This document shows positions 26,311-41,165 of a stretch of 64,000 bases of DNA, piece after piece. The position numbers and the translations under genes were made by a program. Location of the stretch: positions 4,746,168-4,810,167 of the forward strand of contig JADWOT020000004.1 in the NCBI GenBank assembly GCA_036345935.2. Direction: 5' to 3'. Origin of the DNA: Taenia hydatigena (Eukaryota > Platyhelminthes > Cestoda > Cyclophyllidea > Taeniidae). The notes beneath the pieces were generated by a model that saw only the letters and a program-made list of their open reading frames with translations, searched no databases and was not told the origin of the DNA. Numbering within the stretch: the first letter of the stretch is position 1; the number at the start of each line of letters is the position of its first letter.

Positions 26311-29300
26311 GCGAGGTAATAGCCTTTTAAGAGCGTTGGCTACGTTTGCGCATTTATGGCTATTGTAACCTCAGATTCTTTTGCAGCCATTATCAAGAGG
26401 ATAAGCATAACTTGGAAAATTTATGAGAAGGGGCACGGTTTTTAGCAACGGCTGTTGAATGTTCAGGGACGCGGCAGCGTAATGCATCCGAGCCCAGTCG
26501 ATCTTGATTAGTAGGTCGTATAGATGTCTTAGCCCATCAAAGTGGTCAGAACCAAGTAAGGTCTTTTTCTTGTGATTTATTAGGCTGAGGGGAAGCATTT
26601 GTCGTTGGAGGATGCACTCCCAGTAGCCCATCTCTCAAACAGTGCTGGATTGAGCAATGCGATGGATGGATGAGGTGTCAAGTCGTCACAGTCCCAGTTT
26701 CCAGGGTGCCAATAGATGTTGCTGTCGGTGCAACCATTTATGATGCGCTAAGGCCGTCGGTTGCCGTGGTTGTGTTAAAGAACACAGCTTGAAAAGTTCC
26801 AGTTGCTCTCTGACTTATTATCCGATTTTCATATAGATAATTGCTGTAACCAAATTTGATATGCATAATCGTTGACCCTATTAAGCTCACTTCCGAATAA
26901 CAAAAGCAGAGGACTCAAATGCAGTTATTCTTATCAACGGCAGATAGGAGTGAGTGGATGTGATTTAAATCGGAGTACCAAAGAAGAATCTAAAATGCTC
27001 CAAATCACCAAGGGCCAATGGAGCATTTACTACTCAAGTGTAAATTAACATACCCAACATAAAGCGTCAGTAATAGATTTGGGAGTTTCAGAGTGGTCTC
27101 CTGTTACATTGTGGACTTTTGGGCTTTAGCTGTCTCTGTTGCACTACATCACATTGTCAGGTGAGGGTTTTTAAAACATGTTTCACGTGGGTGAAGGTGA
27201 AGTGAGTGAGTGAATGAAAGAAGGGTAAGCAGGATCAGGTTGCTCCTCTCGAAGTTGTTGCCACTAGCACTGCTTGTTTGCTCATGCCTCCTCTTAATCT
27301 GCAGTGAGCTGTAGTGAGCGTGAGAGAAATGATATATTTCTTCATGCCTTTTGTTTTCGACTCTCTCACGATCACTCATCCTGTGACGGGATCATGAGCA
27401 TTCCCGAACATTATTAACGCGTCATTGCCTGCGACTGCTTTGCATCCCACAGAGGTGACACGTCCAACTTGCATAATTCCCAATCAAACAAAGTTAACTG
27501 ATTTCAACCCACTCAAGCGCTAAGTATGCTGCTTCCCTACTTAACCACACCATTCACTATCCATCATGCCTAGCTGGCTGACAATTAAATTTCGATCTCC
27601 AAAACCGTTTCAAACTTTTATCACCGGGAACGAAGCGGGATTCTTGGGTCAGACGCGCCTAGCTCGTCTGAATTATTTAAATAAAACTGCACTTAACTTA
27701 TTTTACTTTGTGTTTCGGCTGTCAGCAATCTACGTGTACGTATGCGGCCTCTGCAAAATGACTCCAAAACATGACAGTACACGAGACAGAAATGTCATCT
27801 TTACAACCAGCATAAAATACGTAAGGTATGAGCACCAAATCCAAGTCTATAGTACGAAAGCTTGCACACTTACATTCATACTGCTTAAAAATTTGGCAGA
27901 TATATGCAAAGGTGGGAAAATAGGAAATGGTTTGATCATTAGACACTGGATCGAAATGTGCGTGGGAGAAGGTTAGAACACTATGTGACCAGTCAGGCGG
28001 GCGCAATAGCTGACTTTATTTATATCACGATATGAGAGTGCCACTAACGGAGAAACGAGTTAAAGTTTGCTAGGTAATCTGTTTGTGTAGATGCACACGT
28101 AGGACGGAAACTTTGCTTATCGTTGAAGTGGTTGCTATGCCTAGCAGTGTGCGGTCAATTTTTCCATAGGATGTTACACACTTCCTTGAATTCTGTCTCA
28201 TAGTTGGTGTGCTTATTCGAGTAGGGATCCTGATTTGCAATCCATCATCTTGCAAGGAGGTCTTTACCACATCATCAAAATACTCGGCTGACATAACTTG
28301 CCCCTGCAAGTGTGCTTCGACAAACGCATAAAAATGACACTGAGCATAATTCGAAGTGACTAGGCAGGGCTTGGTGCAGACTTGAGGAATCCTGGAACTA
28401 GTTGCAATGACCACCACTTGGAGTGTAATGTGGATGCATTGTCACTACTGAGATGGTTTAACGCAGCAATAATGCTAATTGGCATTTGCATTCGTTTGAA
28501 ATTTCAACTGCCTTACGCATCGACGTTACTGAGGGACCTATCTACTGATCATCACTGCCATGACAACAACGACGAGCGAGTGATGGAATGAGAGGTCACC
28601 GACGTAGGACTCAACAATGAAGTGTTGAAGAACGTTAGAGGCGAGGCGGCAAGAGTGTCGGATCGCAGGGAGGGTGAAGTCCACGAGAGTAGACAATGTG
28701 TGCGAAGTAGCCCATCCCCTAAGCCGACGTGCACGCGTGGCTTTACGAGCACACCCAAACTTCTATCTCTCTCAGCAATGCAACCCTGCGTCTGTGTGCA
28801 CAACAATTTCAGCTGACTCGCAGAATGGCAGCGGCTTTTGTCGTCAAAGTGAAACTGTGCTTGTGAAAGCGCATGAGCATATCGACCTAGACACTGGGCC
28901 GTTTTGCAAACATTACACACTTGGGTCCTTCATGCTAAATTATGCCATTCACCATCTTGCTCAGTACCATTTTCATGCACTTGCAGCACAAATTGCGCTG
29001 CATTGCAGAGAGCAGGAGACGGTCTACTTCGACTCACATCAGTTGTTCACTCTTGTGGAATTGACCCGCGGCTTTTGCTAACTCAAGTCAACCTTCCTCT
29101 TCCCATTTATCACCCCACATCGCTCTTCCACTGGCTGCTGCACCAACTTTTGGCCACTAGATGCATCAAAGCCGTCCCATTTGTCATTTATCATGTCAAA
29201 TTCTCGCTTTACAAACAAAGGACATGATTGTCAGTCCACATTACATGATGCGAACTGCAGTACTTATATTGACTTGGTTAAAGTGGCATGCCTGCCTGTC

Positions 29301-30598
29301 TGGAGCACGGGAATAGCGTCATATGCTGAGGAAAACAGGGAATGGAAATCGACTTCTCCCAATCGAAAAGAATGTTGAGCGCTTAAACGTCCGAAAGAGT
29401 CAGCAGTGTTTAATTCTAAATGGCGGAGCATGACCTCCATCAGGACAATTTTCCGTCCACTAAGCAAATGAAATTGACAGTGATGACGAACAATTGAGTT
29501 TTAGTGCCTGAGCTAAATACCACTAGTTGATGTTGATTTGATTAAGGAATAGCCGTTATAAATGCTTTCACATTAAAACACACAGAGCAATCACGAGTAA
29601 TGACAGCTCGCTAATCCAACCAGGTGATTATGATTCCAACTCAGGTTGACTAGTCGTGAGACAGGCCAATCCGGTGTGTGTGTGTGTGTGTGTGTGAGGA
29701 AATGTGGCATCGCTTACATGCTTACTTTTGCCCATTCGTAGAACACTTGGAAGCATGAGCAAACAGCACGGACTTTAGAAAGAGCAAATCCAAGCCTGCT
29801 TACTCTCCTTTCACCCACTCACTAATTCATTCACATTCATCCATGTTAGTCGGCAAGTTGAAAGCTCCTTACTGACAATTAGTTCAATTCATTCGCGCAT
29901 ACCACTTGTTTCTTCTCAGTAACAATCAGATATTGCGCAAATTTACGCAGCAGTATGCACGACGTGGCAAGCATTCACTCAGCCCTCAACAAGTTGGAAG
30001 CCAGCAGCAATGACGACCTCACAATTGCACAATGTAGCCAAATCGGTACCATCCGGTAACTTTAGGAAACGCGTTAAGCTTACTCGGCAATCATGCCAGT
30101 TCCAAGACTCATCTTATGCAAAAGTTAACGTGATTGAGGATCATATCCAACGATCTTAGTCCCAATGTCGATGGCTGCCGACTGATAAGGTGCCTTCTGT
30201 GTGTTCTGTAACGTGAAGTGGATGTAGTACCCGATGGTGAGGTGGTGCATTGTAGAAAGTGGGAAGAACAAAGCTATCGTGAGGAGGAGAAAGCGTTAAA
30301 TTACAAAACAGGCACAGTCCATTCGCGATTAGGCAGTGGAATCAATGCTAAGCAGCCCTTTTCTTAAGCCGGTGTGTGGATATGCCTTTCCAAGCACGCT
30401 CAAACACCTGTTGCTCTCGGCGACTCAACTGTGGGAGTTCATGTCACTCTGCACTTAGGGTAAGTGGCAAATTGTGGGCGTCTGTGAATTTCGATCTCCA
30501 CTGGCCTACTGCGTCCATGCAGAATCACCATTATCAAGGAAGTGAAGCTGTAATAGCTTAGGACAACACCGACTTAATAGTTGTGACCAAACGAATGA
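26311..30598 (-). repeat. Inverted partial copy of unit C (C2)
   Basis: Reverse complement of C3 34,984 to about 39,256 and of C1 13,337 to about 17,620, at about 98% by eye and more diverged toward the left end. It shares several variants with C3 against C1, for example the site equivalent to 15,483-15,488, so C2 and C3 are the closer pair. Its right end overlaps the left end of C3 by the three bases TGA (30,596-30,598). Confidence 0.93.
29674..29696. repeat. (GT)n microsatellite in C2
   Basis: About 11.5 units, intermediate in length between the C1 and C3 alleles of the same site. Confidence 0.9.
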
Positions 30599-33500
30599 AT
30601 CACATGCCTCAATCAGTAGGTGAGCACGCAATGCTTGAGGAGGAAGTACCGTTTTATGCTCAAGCATTAGACCTCATTTAACGTAAGGATGTGCATGATT
30701 CGGTGAACCCATCCTTCGTTCTGTGTCAACAAATTACGATCCACAATACGGTTGCATCAACGGAGTCTTTAAGAACTCTGTTACATAGAAGCCCTTCATT
30801 AAGCGTTGAACTTGCACATTTAAGACTTTGATGCGAAATAAATCTAAGATCACGAATTGAAATGACATCCCTCTCGAAAGGAGTGATAACCACATTTCCT
30901 AGGCATCATGTCTGTTGAATTTCCACAGCAACCTTCAGTTTGACCCTAAAACTAACTCAAAGTATTTTATATCAGTGCCAATTGGAATTTCTCATGCTAG
31001 CTCTTAAGACTTTTGAGCGAACAGAACAAGTTTACTTGAATTCAACAGGCCTTCTTCCACGAACTTCCTTTAGTGTGAAATATATCAGACTTGCTATAAT
31101 TTTGTCCATTGTGCGATTATCGTGTCGACATTAAGGTTGGAAGACTTCATCGCTTTTGCAAGTAAGGAGTGCCAAGGCACTTTCCCCTATGGATTTGAGA
31201 AGTATCACAAATTCTTGGTAAAGTTTAAGCAGCCTGCTCAGGCATTGATAAAACGTTTCTAAACAAAGCATCTAGATCGAAAATACCTAATCGTACTCTG
31301 CAAGTAGAAGTCATTATCATTTTATTTTTAGCATTAGTACTCCTGAGTAGCAGAGAGCAAATTAATTAGATGCAGAAAATAATAACGGTGAATACATAGC
31401 CCGTGCATTCGAAAAGCCTGTTCGGTAATCGCCGAGAAATAAGAAAGACATTTGTGTCTCCGGTTACTGAACGCAGGCGCTATGAGTGCTAAACAGCAAT
31501 CAGCTTATGCTACTTGGGCAATCTGTTGCGAAGTAGGATTAATCTGCTTGCGTAGCCATCGTTCATTTAATCCGTTTCGTGAGTTTTATTGAGAGAGTTT
31601 GTAAAAGCTGCTCGAAAATTCTCGCAATTTTTCGTAACGAGCTCTGAGGATCTTTTCATAGATCTAACAAAGATGTATCCAATTTAAATTACTTTTTTGG
31701 CAAATTGTTTACTTATACACATGGTAATCCAGTGGAAATAATGTGGACAATGCCCATTATCTCCCCCTGCATTTTTAGCTCTGCATCAATTGAGCTGCAT
31801 AGACTCCCAACACTGGGATGTAAAAGGGTGCTATTTGTGAGATTTATGCATACTGGACACATAAGGGTCAAATTAGCATCTCTGCAAAGGACACTCGAAT
31901 CAAATTAAGAGCCATGGAATCAAACAAAAGTAGCGAAGTAGTTCCATGAGACACAATATTTTCCCGTACATAATGCTTATGGATCACAAAAAACCATACC
32001 GCATTTAATGTCAGGCTAGATCATGTATTGTTCATCCAAGATCGGATGCTACATTCTGAGGTTTGAGACGGAACCACCATTGTGAGAGTAGTTCATAACA
32101 GACATGCGACCACCTTTAAAATGAGCACAGGTTCTTATTATAGCAGAGCACCTCATCACGGTTTTGGGTTTGGTGCAAACTATAAGGTGGATATCTATGA
32201 GTTTAACGCAATCGTTTGCAAAAGACTGCATCACCACATACCTAGCACCATGATTAACGGTGTACCGGCTAGTCCGTGAGTGTTGAGGCACATTATCTTA
32301 AGCAGAGTGTAGTGTTAAAACGGAATCATTCCTAGAAAGTTAAATTATAGCTACTTCATTTCTAACGGCTCACGCCTCGAATGCCTCCACAGTGGTCTCA
32401 CGTTCATCACGCTATTGCGCATACGTGCCGGTGAGCAGGGTCGTCTTGGCAAAGGGTTTGCACCCCCTCCTCCTCTTTCTCCTATGGAACCGGGGACATT
32501 GACGACATGCATCCGCCGCACATTGCCCCACCAACATCAATCAATGGGAGGCGGTGACGGTGTTGAAGCTGTTAGTCAACCTACCTATTACCCCGCACCC
32601 ACTTTTTAACGGCAGCTACCTCCCGCCTGCCCAGCTTTTTAGGCCCCGATTTCCTCTCCCTCCACCTGCTCCCGCCGATGTTGATGCTCCGATGTGGCAA
32701 GTTCAGCGCCAGTAGTTTTCTTCAATCTTCCTTCTACCTTAACTTTCCTTCAGCTCTGTGTGTTTCAATTTCAATTTGTCTGCTTTTGTTAAAATTACGT
32801 TTCCTTCTTTCATCATACTCGCAAAATGTGGAAACTACTGCTATTAGTGCTGATACTAGTACCGAAGCTTTCATTAGTTGCCCTTTCTAAAGCATTGAAA
32901 AGACATTTGCTAAGGATCCAATTCCAGCCAAAACGGCGTTGGACTATGTGAGAGGTTGATTTACTTACCTATAAATAGTTACCAATGGTTACCAAAGCAA
33001 ATCCTGACAAACAGCCGGTATGATAAAACTAATTTATCCATTGTGCAAACCAGGAAATATACTATAGTGTTCTTTCGTTCAACTGCGGACAGAATGATTT
33101 GATTAAGTTTTGCCAGATAATCTTAAGATCGAGAGAAAGTGGTTTGCCAAGGTGTTGGGCCAACTCGGCATGACACTGTCAACTTGGCATACGGTGCTAT
33201 CACTTATTGGGCATGGGAATAAGACCGCTCAAACATTTATTGATATGCCAAACCATATTGTGCTTTCGTTCTCAGTAGATGTTCAAGTTTTGAATAACTG
33301 AGTACAGTCGAACATGAGCTTTTTGTACCAAGTCCATCCAAATCGCAATTCTAGCCTACAGCTTTTGCCATCGTAAAACAACTGAACTAAAGTAGTGACG
33401 AGGATGCAAATTCATTTTGTGTTGGCAAAACTATTCACCAACAAGAAAGGAAAGCCACGACTTCATGTGTACTCGTGTGTCCCCAATTCCACCCAGCTCG

Positions 33501-35882
33501 GCTGCTGGCATGTGCGTCGACGGGTAGTCTTCATCACTTGTATCCTTGTAGTAAAGTAAACTTGATCCTAAATTGCATTAAAATGGATTTTAGGCAATCA
33601 AGCAGACCGAACAGGAGATCAGTTTTGGCTATAAGGAGTATCATAAAAATGAAAAGTATCTCTGCGAGTCGAAGCATGCACAACGCAGCAGATTTGGTGG
33701 TAGGAAGTGAAGGTGCTTCATGTCAGTAAGTGGATTCAAAAACGAAAATCCGTTTCGTCAACCTTCATACTTAAGGTGCAATATGATTAGCTACGCTATC
33801 AAGTTTGATTGTATTCACCAAACCAAAGTTTATTGCTCAGCGCACATACGCACGACTGCCCACTGTTAGCACAGAGCGGCACGTGATAAGGGTAAAGCAG
33901 TGGTAGTTGCAGTGCGTTCGCAAAACCACGCACTCACCGTCTTGGGAGATGGAGTGCTTCGCATCGCATAAGTTATCTACCCTCGTGGGCTTGATCCGCC
34001 CTGCGATCTGGCACTTCCTCATCCCGTTCGCTTTCACGCATCGCCTCAGCAACTCCTCATCACAGGATAGCCTGAAGCTAGTCCATCAGTCAGTTGTCTT
34101 TGCCGTAGTTGAGACCATCATCGGCAGATGTAATCCTCAAGTGCAAAGTTGAAGCAATAAATACTTAAAATCGGTCCATACGAAACACAAAATCAATGCA
34201 TTCCGTGAACCCTCTCGATGTCGCTAATCCAACAACCTTCTACTCCACGTGATGACTGTTCCTACTTTTTCCAGAGTTGATCATGTATTAGTAGGCTGCG
34301 GCCAAGTAGAACCAAATTGTGGCCGCATTTACAGTCGATTTGTTTCCAAATTTGCACTTAGCATTTCTAGCCACGTAATTTTGCTAACCCAGTCACTTTG
34401 ATGGGTCGTCGTCTACAAGTTACTGAAACTTTATACCTAGCAATGGAAATAGGCCCGGTAGCCAAAAATATCCTTACACTCACCGTCCACTTGTTCCAGC
34501 GATGCTAGCATAGTTGCTCTCTACTGGAGGGGCAGCTATTATTCATGTGTCTGTTAACCAGAACTTTCACTATTAATTTTTGCTACAAGAACAAATGCAG
34601 TGAATACCGTGGTGGATTAATGGAATCTATTAAAGCCATCTTTGAGCCTCTACTGGCGTGGATTGCTTTGTGCATCTTAATTCATTCAGGTGATAGAACG
34701 GGCATTTCAGCTCTGCAAAACGACGATACCAGATTGAAAAAATGAGGGATCGATCCCGACACAACAACATGTTGAAGCAGTACTTGGACCAAGAACTCCG
34801 ATGTCGATTCCAGCATGGACAACAAAAGCATTGAAGTCTGTAGGGTTCAGTCATGTCGGTGACAAATTAGCACAGATGTGTGGGTGGTGTGATCAAAATA
34901 GATTTGTTAAAGTCGTGTCCTAACCTGCTGCTCACATTTAGATGCGTCATTACTCAACTCACTTGCACCAACTAGTCAGCCAGTCATTCGTTTGGTCACA
35001 ACTATTAAGTCGGTGTTGTCCTAAGCTATTACAGCTTCACTTCCTTGATAATGGTGATTCTGCATGGACGCAGTAGGCCAGTGGAGATCGAAATTCACAG
35101 ACGCCCACAATTTGCCACTTACCCTAAGTGCAGAGTGACATGAACTCCCACAGTTGAGTCGCCGAGAGCAACAGGTGTTTGAGCGTGCTTGTAAAGGCAT
35201 ATCCACACACCGGCTTAAGAAAAGGGCTGCTTAGCATTGATTCCACTGCCTAATCGCGAATGGACTGTGCCTGTTTTGTAATTTAACGCTTTCTCCTCCT
35301 CACGATAGCTTTGTTCTTCCCACTTTCTACAATGCACCACCTCACCATCGGGTACTACATCCACTTCACGTTACAGAACACACAGAAGGCACCTTATCAG
35401 TCGGCAGCCATCGACATTGGGACTAAGATCGGTGGATATGATCCTCAACCACGTTAACTTTTGCATAAGATGAGTCTTGGAACTGGCCTGATTGCCGAGT
35501 AAGCTTAACGCGTTTCCTAAAGTTACCGGATGGTACCGATTTGGCTACATTGTGCAATTGTGAGGTCGTCATTGCTGCTGGCTTCCAACTTGTTGGGGGC
35601 TGAGTGAATGCTTGCCACGTCGTGCATACTGCTGCGTAAATTTGCGCAATATCTGATTGTTACTGAGAAGAAACAAGTGGTATGCGCGAATGAATTGAAC
35701 TAATTGTCAGTAAGGAGCTTTCAACTTGCCGACTAACATGGATGAATGTGAATGAATTAGTGAGTGGGTGAAAGGAGAGTAAGCAGGCTTGGATTTGCTC
35801 TTTCTAAAGTCCGTGCTGTTTGCTCATGCTTCCAAGTGTTCTACGAATGGGCAAAAGTAAGCATGTAAGCGATGCCACATTT

Positions 35883-35885
<3 letters not shown>

Positions 35886-35916
<31 letters not shown>
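35886..35916. repeat. (CA)n microsatellite, long allele in C3
   Basis: About 15.5 uninterrupted CA units, the longest of the three copies of this site. Confidence 0.95.
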
Positions 35917-35917
<1 letters not shown>

Positions 35918-38900
35918 GGATTGGCCTGTCTCACGACTAGTCAACCTGAGTTGGAATCATAATCACCTGGTTGGATTAGCGAGCTGTCATTACTCGTGAT
36001 TGCTCTGTGTGTTTTAATGTGAAAGCATTTATATCGTCTATTCCTTAATCAAATCAACATCAACTAGTGGTATTTAGCTCAGGCACTAAAACTCAATTGT
36101 TCGTCATCACTGTCAATTTCATTTGCTTAGTGGACGGAAAATTGTCCTGATGGAGGTCATGCTCCACCATTTAGAATTAAACACTGCTGACTCTTTCAGA
36201 CGTTTAAGCGCTCAACATTCTTTTCGATTGGGAGAAGTCGATTTCCACTCCCTGTTTTCCTCAGCATATGACGCTATTCCCGTGCTCCAGACAGGCAGGC
36301 ATGCCACTTTAACTAAGTCAATATAAGTACTACAGTTCACATCATGTAATGTGGACTGCTAATCATGTCCTCTGTTTGTAAAGCGAGAATTTGACATGAT
36401 AAATGACAAATGGGACGGCTTCGATGCATCTCGTGGCCAAAAGTTGGTGCAGCAGCCAGTGGAAGAGCGATGTGGGGTGATAAATGGGAAGAGGAAGGTT
36501 GACTTGAGTTAGCAAAAGCCGCGGGTCAATTCCACAAGAGTGAGCAACTGATGTGAGTCGGAGTAGACCGTCTCCTGCTCTCTGCAATGCAGCGCAATTT
36601 GTGCTGCAAGTGCATGAAAATGGTACTGAGCAAGATGGTGAATGGCATAATTTAGCATGAAGGACCCAAGTGTGTAATGTTTGCAAAACGGCCCAGTGTC
36701 TAGGTCGATATGCTCATGCGCTTTCACAAGCACAGTTTCACTTTGACGACAAAAGTCGCTGCCATTCTACGAGCCAGCGGTAATTGTTGTGCACACACGC
36801 ACACACAGGGTTGCATTGCTGAGAGCGATAGAAGTTTGGGTGTGCTCGTAAAGCCGCGCGTGCACGTCGGCTTAGGGGATGGGCTACTTCGCACACATTG
36901 TCTACTCTCGTGGACTTCACCCTCCCTGCGATCCGACACTCTTGCCGCCTCGCCTCTAACGTTCTTCAACACTTCATTGTTGAGTCCTACGTCGGTGTCC
37001 TCTCATTCCATCACTCGTTCGTCGTTGTCGTCATGGCAGTGATGATCAGTAGATAGGTCCCTCAGTAACGTCGATGCGTAAGGCAGTTGAAATTTCAAAC
37101 GAATGCAAATGCCAATTAGCATTATTGCTGCGTTAAACCATCTCAGTAGTGACAATGCATCCACATTACACTCCAAGTGGTGGTCATTGCAACTAGTTCC
37201 AGGATTCCTCAAGTCTGCACCAAGCCCTGCCTAGTCACTTCGAATTATGCTCAGTGTCATTTTTATGCGTTTGTCGAAGCATACTTGCAGGGGCAGGTTA
37301 TGTCAGCCGAGTATTTTGACGATGTGGTAAAGACCTCCTTGCAAGATGATGGATTGCAAATCAGGATCCCTACTCGAATAAGTACACCAACTATGAGACA
37401 GAATTCAAGGAAGTGTGTAACATCCTATGGAAAAATTGACCGCACACTGCTAGGCATAGCAACCACTTCAACGATAAGCAAAGTTTCCGTCCTACGTGTG
37501 CATCTACACAAACAGATTACCTAGCAAACTTTAACTCGTTTCTCCGTTTGTGGCACTCTCAAATCGTGATATAAATAAAGTCAGCGATTGCACCAGCCTG
37601 ACTGGTCACATAGTGTTCTAACCTTTTCCCACGCACATTTCGATCCACCTTTGCATCTATCTGCCAAATTTTTAAGCAGTATGAATGTAAGTGTGCAAGA
37701 TTTCGTACTATACACTTGGATTTGGCGCTCATACCTTACGTACTTTATGCTGGTTGTAAAGATGACATTTCTGTCTCGTGTACTGTCATGTTTTGGAGTC
37801 ATTTTGCAGAGGCCGCATACGTACACGTAGATTGCTGACAGCCGAAACACAAAATAAAACAAGTTAAGTGCAGTTTTATTGAAATAATCCAGACGGGCTA
37901 GGCGCGTCTGACCCAAGAATCCCACTTCGTCCCCGGTGATAAATGTCCGAAATGGTTTTGGAGATAGAAATTTAATTGTCAGCCAGCTAGGCATGATGGA
38001 TAGTGAATGGTGTGGTTAAGTAGGGAAGCAGCATGCTTAGCGCTTGAGTGGGTTGAAATCAGTTAACTTTGTTTGATTAAGAATTATGCAATTTGGACTT
38101 TCACCTCTGTGGGATGCAAAGCAGTCGCAGGCAATGACGCGTTAATAATGTTCGGGAATGCTCATGATCCCGTCGCAGGATGAGTAATCGTGAGAGAGTC
38201 GAAAACAAAAGGCATGAAGAAATATATCATTTCTCTCACGCTCACTACAGCTCACTGCAGATTAAGAGGAGGCATGAGCAAACAAGCAGTGCTAGTGGCA
38301 ACAACTTCGAGAGGAGCAACCTGATCCTGCTTACCCTTCTTTCATTCACTCACTCACTCACTTCACCTTTACCCACGTGAAACATGCTTTAAAAAACCCT
38401 CACCTGACAATGTGAGGTAGTGCAACAGAGACAGCTAAAGCCCAAAAGTCCACAATGTAACAGGAGACCACTCTGAAACTCCCAAATCTATTACTGACGC
38501 TTTATGTTGGGTATATTAATTTACACTTGAGTAGTAAATGCTCCATTGGCCCTTGGTGATTTGGAGCATTTTAGATTCTTCTTTGGTACTCCGATTTAAA
38601 TCACATCCACTCGCTCTTACCTGCCGTTGATAAGAATAACTGCATTTGAGTCCTCTGCTTTTGTTATTCGGAAGTGAGCTTAATGGGGTCAAAGATTAAG
38701 CACATCAACTTTGGTTACAGCAATTATCTATATGAAAATCGGATGATAAATCAGAGAGCAACTGGCACTTTTCAAGCTGTGTTCTTTACTACAACCACGG
38801 GAACCGATGGCTTTAGTGCATCATAAATGGTTGCACCGACATCAACATCTATTGGCACCCTGGAAACTGCGACTGTGACGACTTGACACCTCATCCATCC

Positions 38901-39468
38901 ATCCATCGCATTGCTCAATTCAGCACTGTTTGAGAGATGGGCTACTATGGGTGTATCCTCCAACGACGAAGGCTCCCCTCAGCCTAATAAATCACAAGAA
39001 AAAGACCCTACTTGGTTCTGACCACTTTGATATGCTAAGACATCTACACGACCTACCAATCAAGATCGACTGGGCTCAGGTGCATTACGCTGCCGCGTCC
39101 CTGAACACTCAGCAGCCATTACTAAAAACGGTGCCCCTTCTCCTGAATTCGCCAAGTTATACTTATCCTCTTGGCAATGGCTGCAGAAGTATCTGAGGTT
39201 ACAATAGCCAAAAATACGCAAACGTAGCCAACGCTTTTAAAGGGTTATTACCTTGCTTGCCCAACAACATGAACAACAGCAACAGTAGCTTTTAATCACT
39301 ATTCCGAACCGGTTCTGGCAATCGAGTAGTTCAGCATAGACAACTGCATTTGAGGGCGCTTCTCTTCGATTAGGTTTCCTTGGCATCAGCTGCATAAATA
39401 TACATACATAAATATGTAGATACGACTGGAACACGTTTTTGTAGCACTGATTTTACAGTATACTGCAG

Positions 39469-39570
39469 CTACTGCTACCAGATTGAACACGCTGGATGTT
39501 GACGGGTACGACACCGCAACATACGCCCTGACCCGCATGAATTTTGCAGTAATGTATAGTCCTTACCTCC
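39469..39570 (-). pseudogene. Decayed translated motif family, copy in C3
   Basis: Equivalent of 17,838-17,960, with one A missing from an A-run, which shifts the frame. The downstream part still reads SYPSTSSVFNLVAV, close to the A-unit reading SYLSTSSALNPV. Confidence 0.4.
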
Positions 39571-41165
39571 AAATAAGCTTTTATCCCAAGTCAAACGAGC
39601 AGTATAGGCACCTCTTTCCATTTATTTAAGGTGAAACCGTTTTCGCTGGGGTGCAATAAGCAGACTTGCTAAGAATTGCTCTTATTAACGTGACACACCT
39701 CATGTGGTTAATGCAATCTAAGCATACGTGACATCTCATTGTCAAATTGCCACTATCACAACACGTTAGCACCACAACCAGCAAGTTCACTATGCATCTC
39801 AGCGCCTTTCCGTGTATACGCTGACGACTTCGGGTTAAGCGAGCTTGTTGGAATAATTGCCTTGGAACAAATAGGTTGTCTGAAAGTCAGTACCGGAAGG
39901 TGATGCAGGTCATGGTGAACACTATGGGCAATGAGGGTCCCATGTCTTGGTATAAGTAAGTTGAGGTAGGGAAACATTAAGTCAACTTATGAAAGTTTTT
40001 GGGACTAAAGAAGAAGGGAGGCGAGTCATCGGACAATGGCTGCACTTACATCCACAGCAATAAAATCATTCTTGTCCTCGGCTGCACAACGGTGTCTAAA
40101 GCATCTCACTGGAAGTCGGATTTCTCCTTGGTACACAAATTTTTCGCATGACTTTGACGCATACGCATTTCTGAACAAAAGTTTTAAAGCAGGGACAACG
40201 GGAGGGCCAGTCTCAACATTACACGGGATGTAGGACTTTAGTGCAATATTTTTGCACAATGTTTAATTTGGTTAATGGATTTGTTAAGGACAATAACTTT
40301 TGGTGCGGTTGCAGAATACCCACTCGTGCTCTCTCCGTTTCGACGCTACTGGGCTATGAAAAGCAGACATTTATTGTGGATCAGGAAACACAAATATAAT
40401 TAATCGTGCTGAATTGATTTCCATCATAGTGAGACACAAGAGCGTTGCTAAGGTCAAGTAAGTGGCAACGTGGAAAACAGTTATGCGAATAAAAAGATGT
40501 ATTGGATGGGGGCGAAGGAAAACCAGTCGCATAAGGCATTGCGTCAGAAAACAAAAGCAAAAATAAGATTTCGTGTAATTTAAGGTTGTGATATCGGTAT
40601 GAGCAATGATGAGGTACTGCAGAATTGAATGCCGTTAAATTGGCAAATTATACAAATACGATCCACTGTGTCGGAATGCATTTTGCCCTATCAATGAGAA
40701 GCAGCGGGGTACGCGATCGTCTTATGACCCATTTTCAAATTTGATGGCCCGAAACTAATAAATACTGGATAATTTTGAGTATTTGAAATCAAATTATCCA
40801 TTGCACACTTCTAAGCGTTTTCCCGAATCATGTGACGGACTTTATTTTGGGCAGTAGGATGGGACCGCAGATAGAATAGAAGCCGATTAATGAGAGTAGC
40901 GCCTGTATATTTATCAAACACCATTAGTACGGCGTCTCTACGACCTTGATTTTGATTCGAATGCCAACACAAACAACTGATTATGGATTTCAAACAAAAC
41001 ATTTATGTAAGGTACGCACTGTACAGGATTTCCTTCAGTCTTCCTCCCTTTTCTGCGACGATTGCTAACGCAAGAAAGCTGAATGTTCTGGGACATCCTA
41101 ATTGGCTTAGACAAGTGGTGGGTTGATGGCATATTGATGGAGGGTTATGGAATGGATTCTATCGG

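Larger units (their letters stand above)
30596..40455 (+). repeat. Large duplicated unit C, copy C3
   Basis: Direct copy of 8,931-18,681 with a left boundary at TGAATCACAT. It carries about 130 bp near 40,160-40,290 that C1 lacks, and lacks 34 bp near 37,648 that C1 and C2 keep (CCA at both deletion ends). The right boundary is at or beyond about 40,455, because C1 ends there in Ns. Together with C2 it forms a foldback with 4.3-kb arms and a 4.4-kb spacer. Confidence 0.95.
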
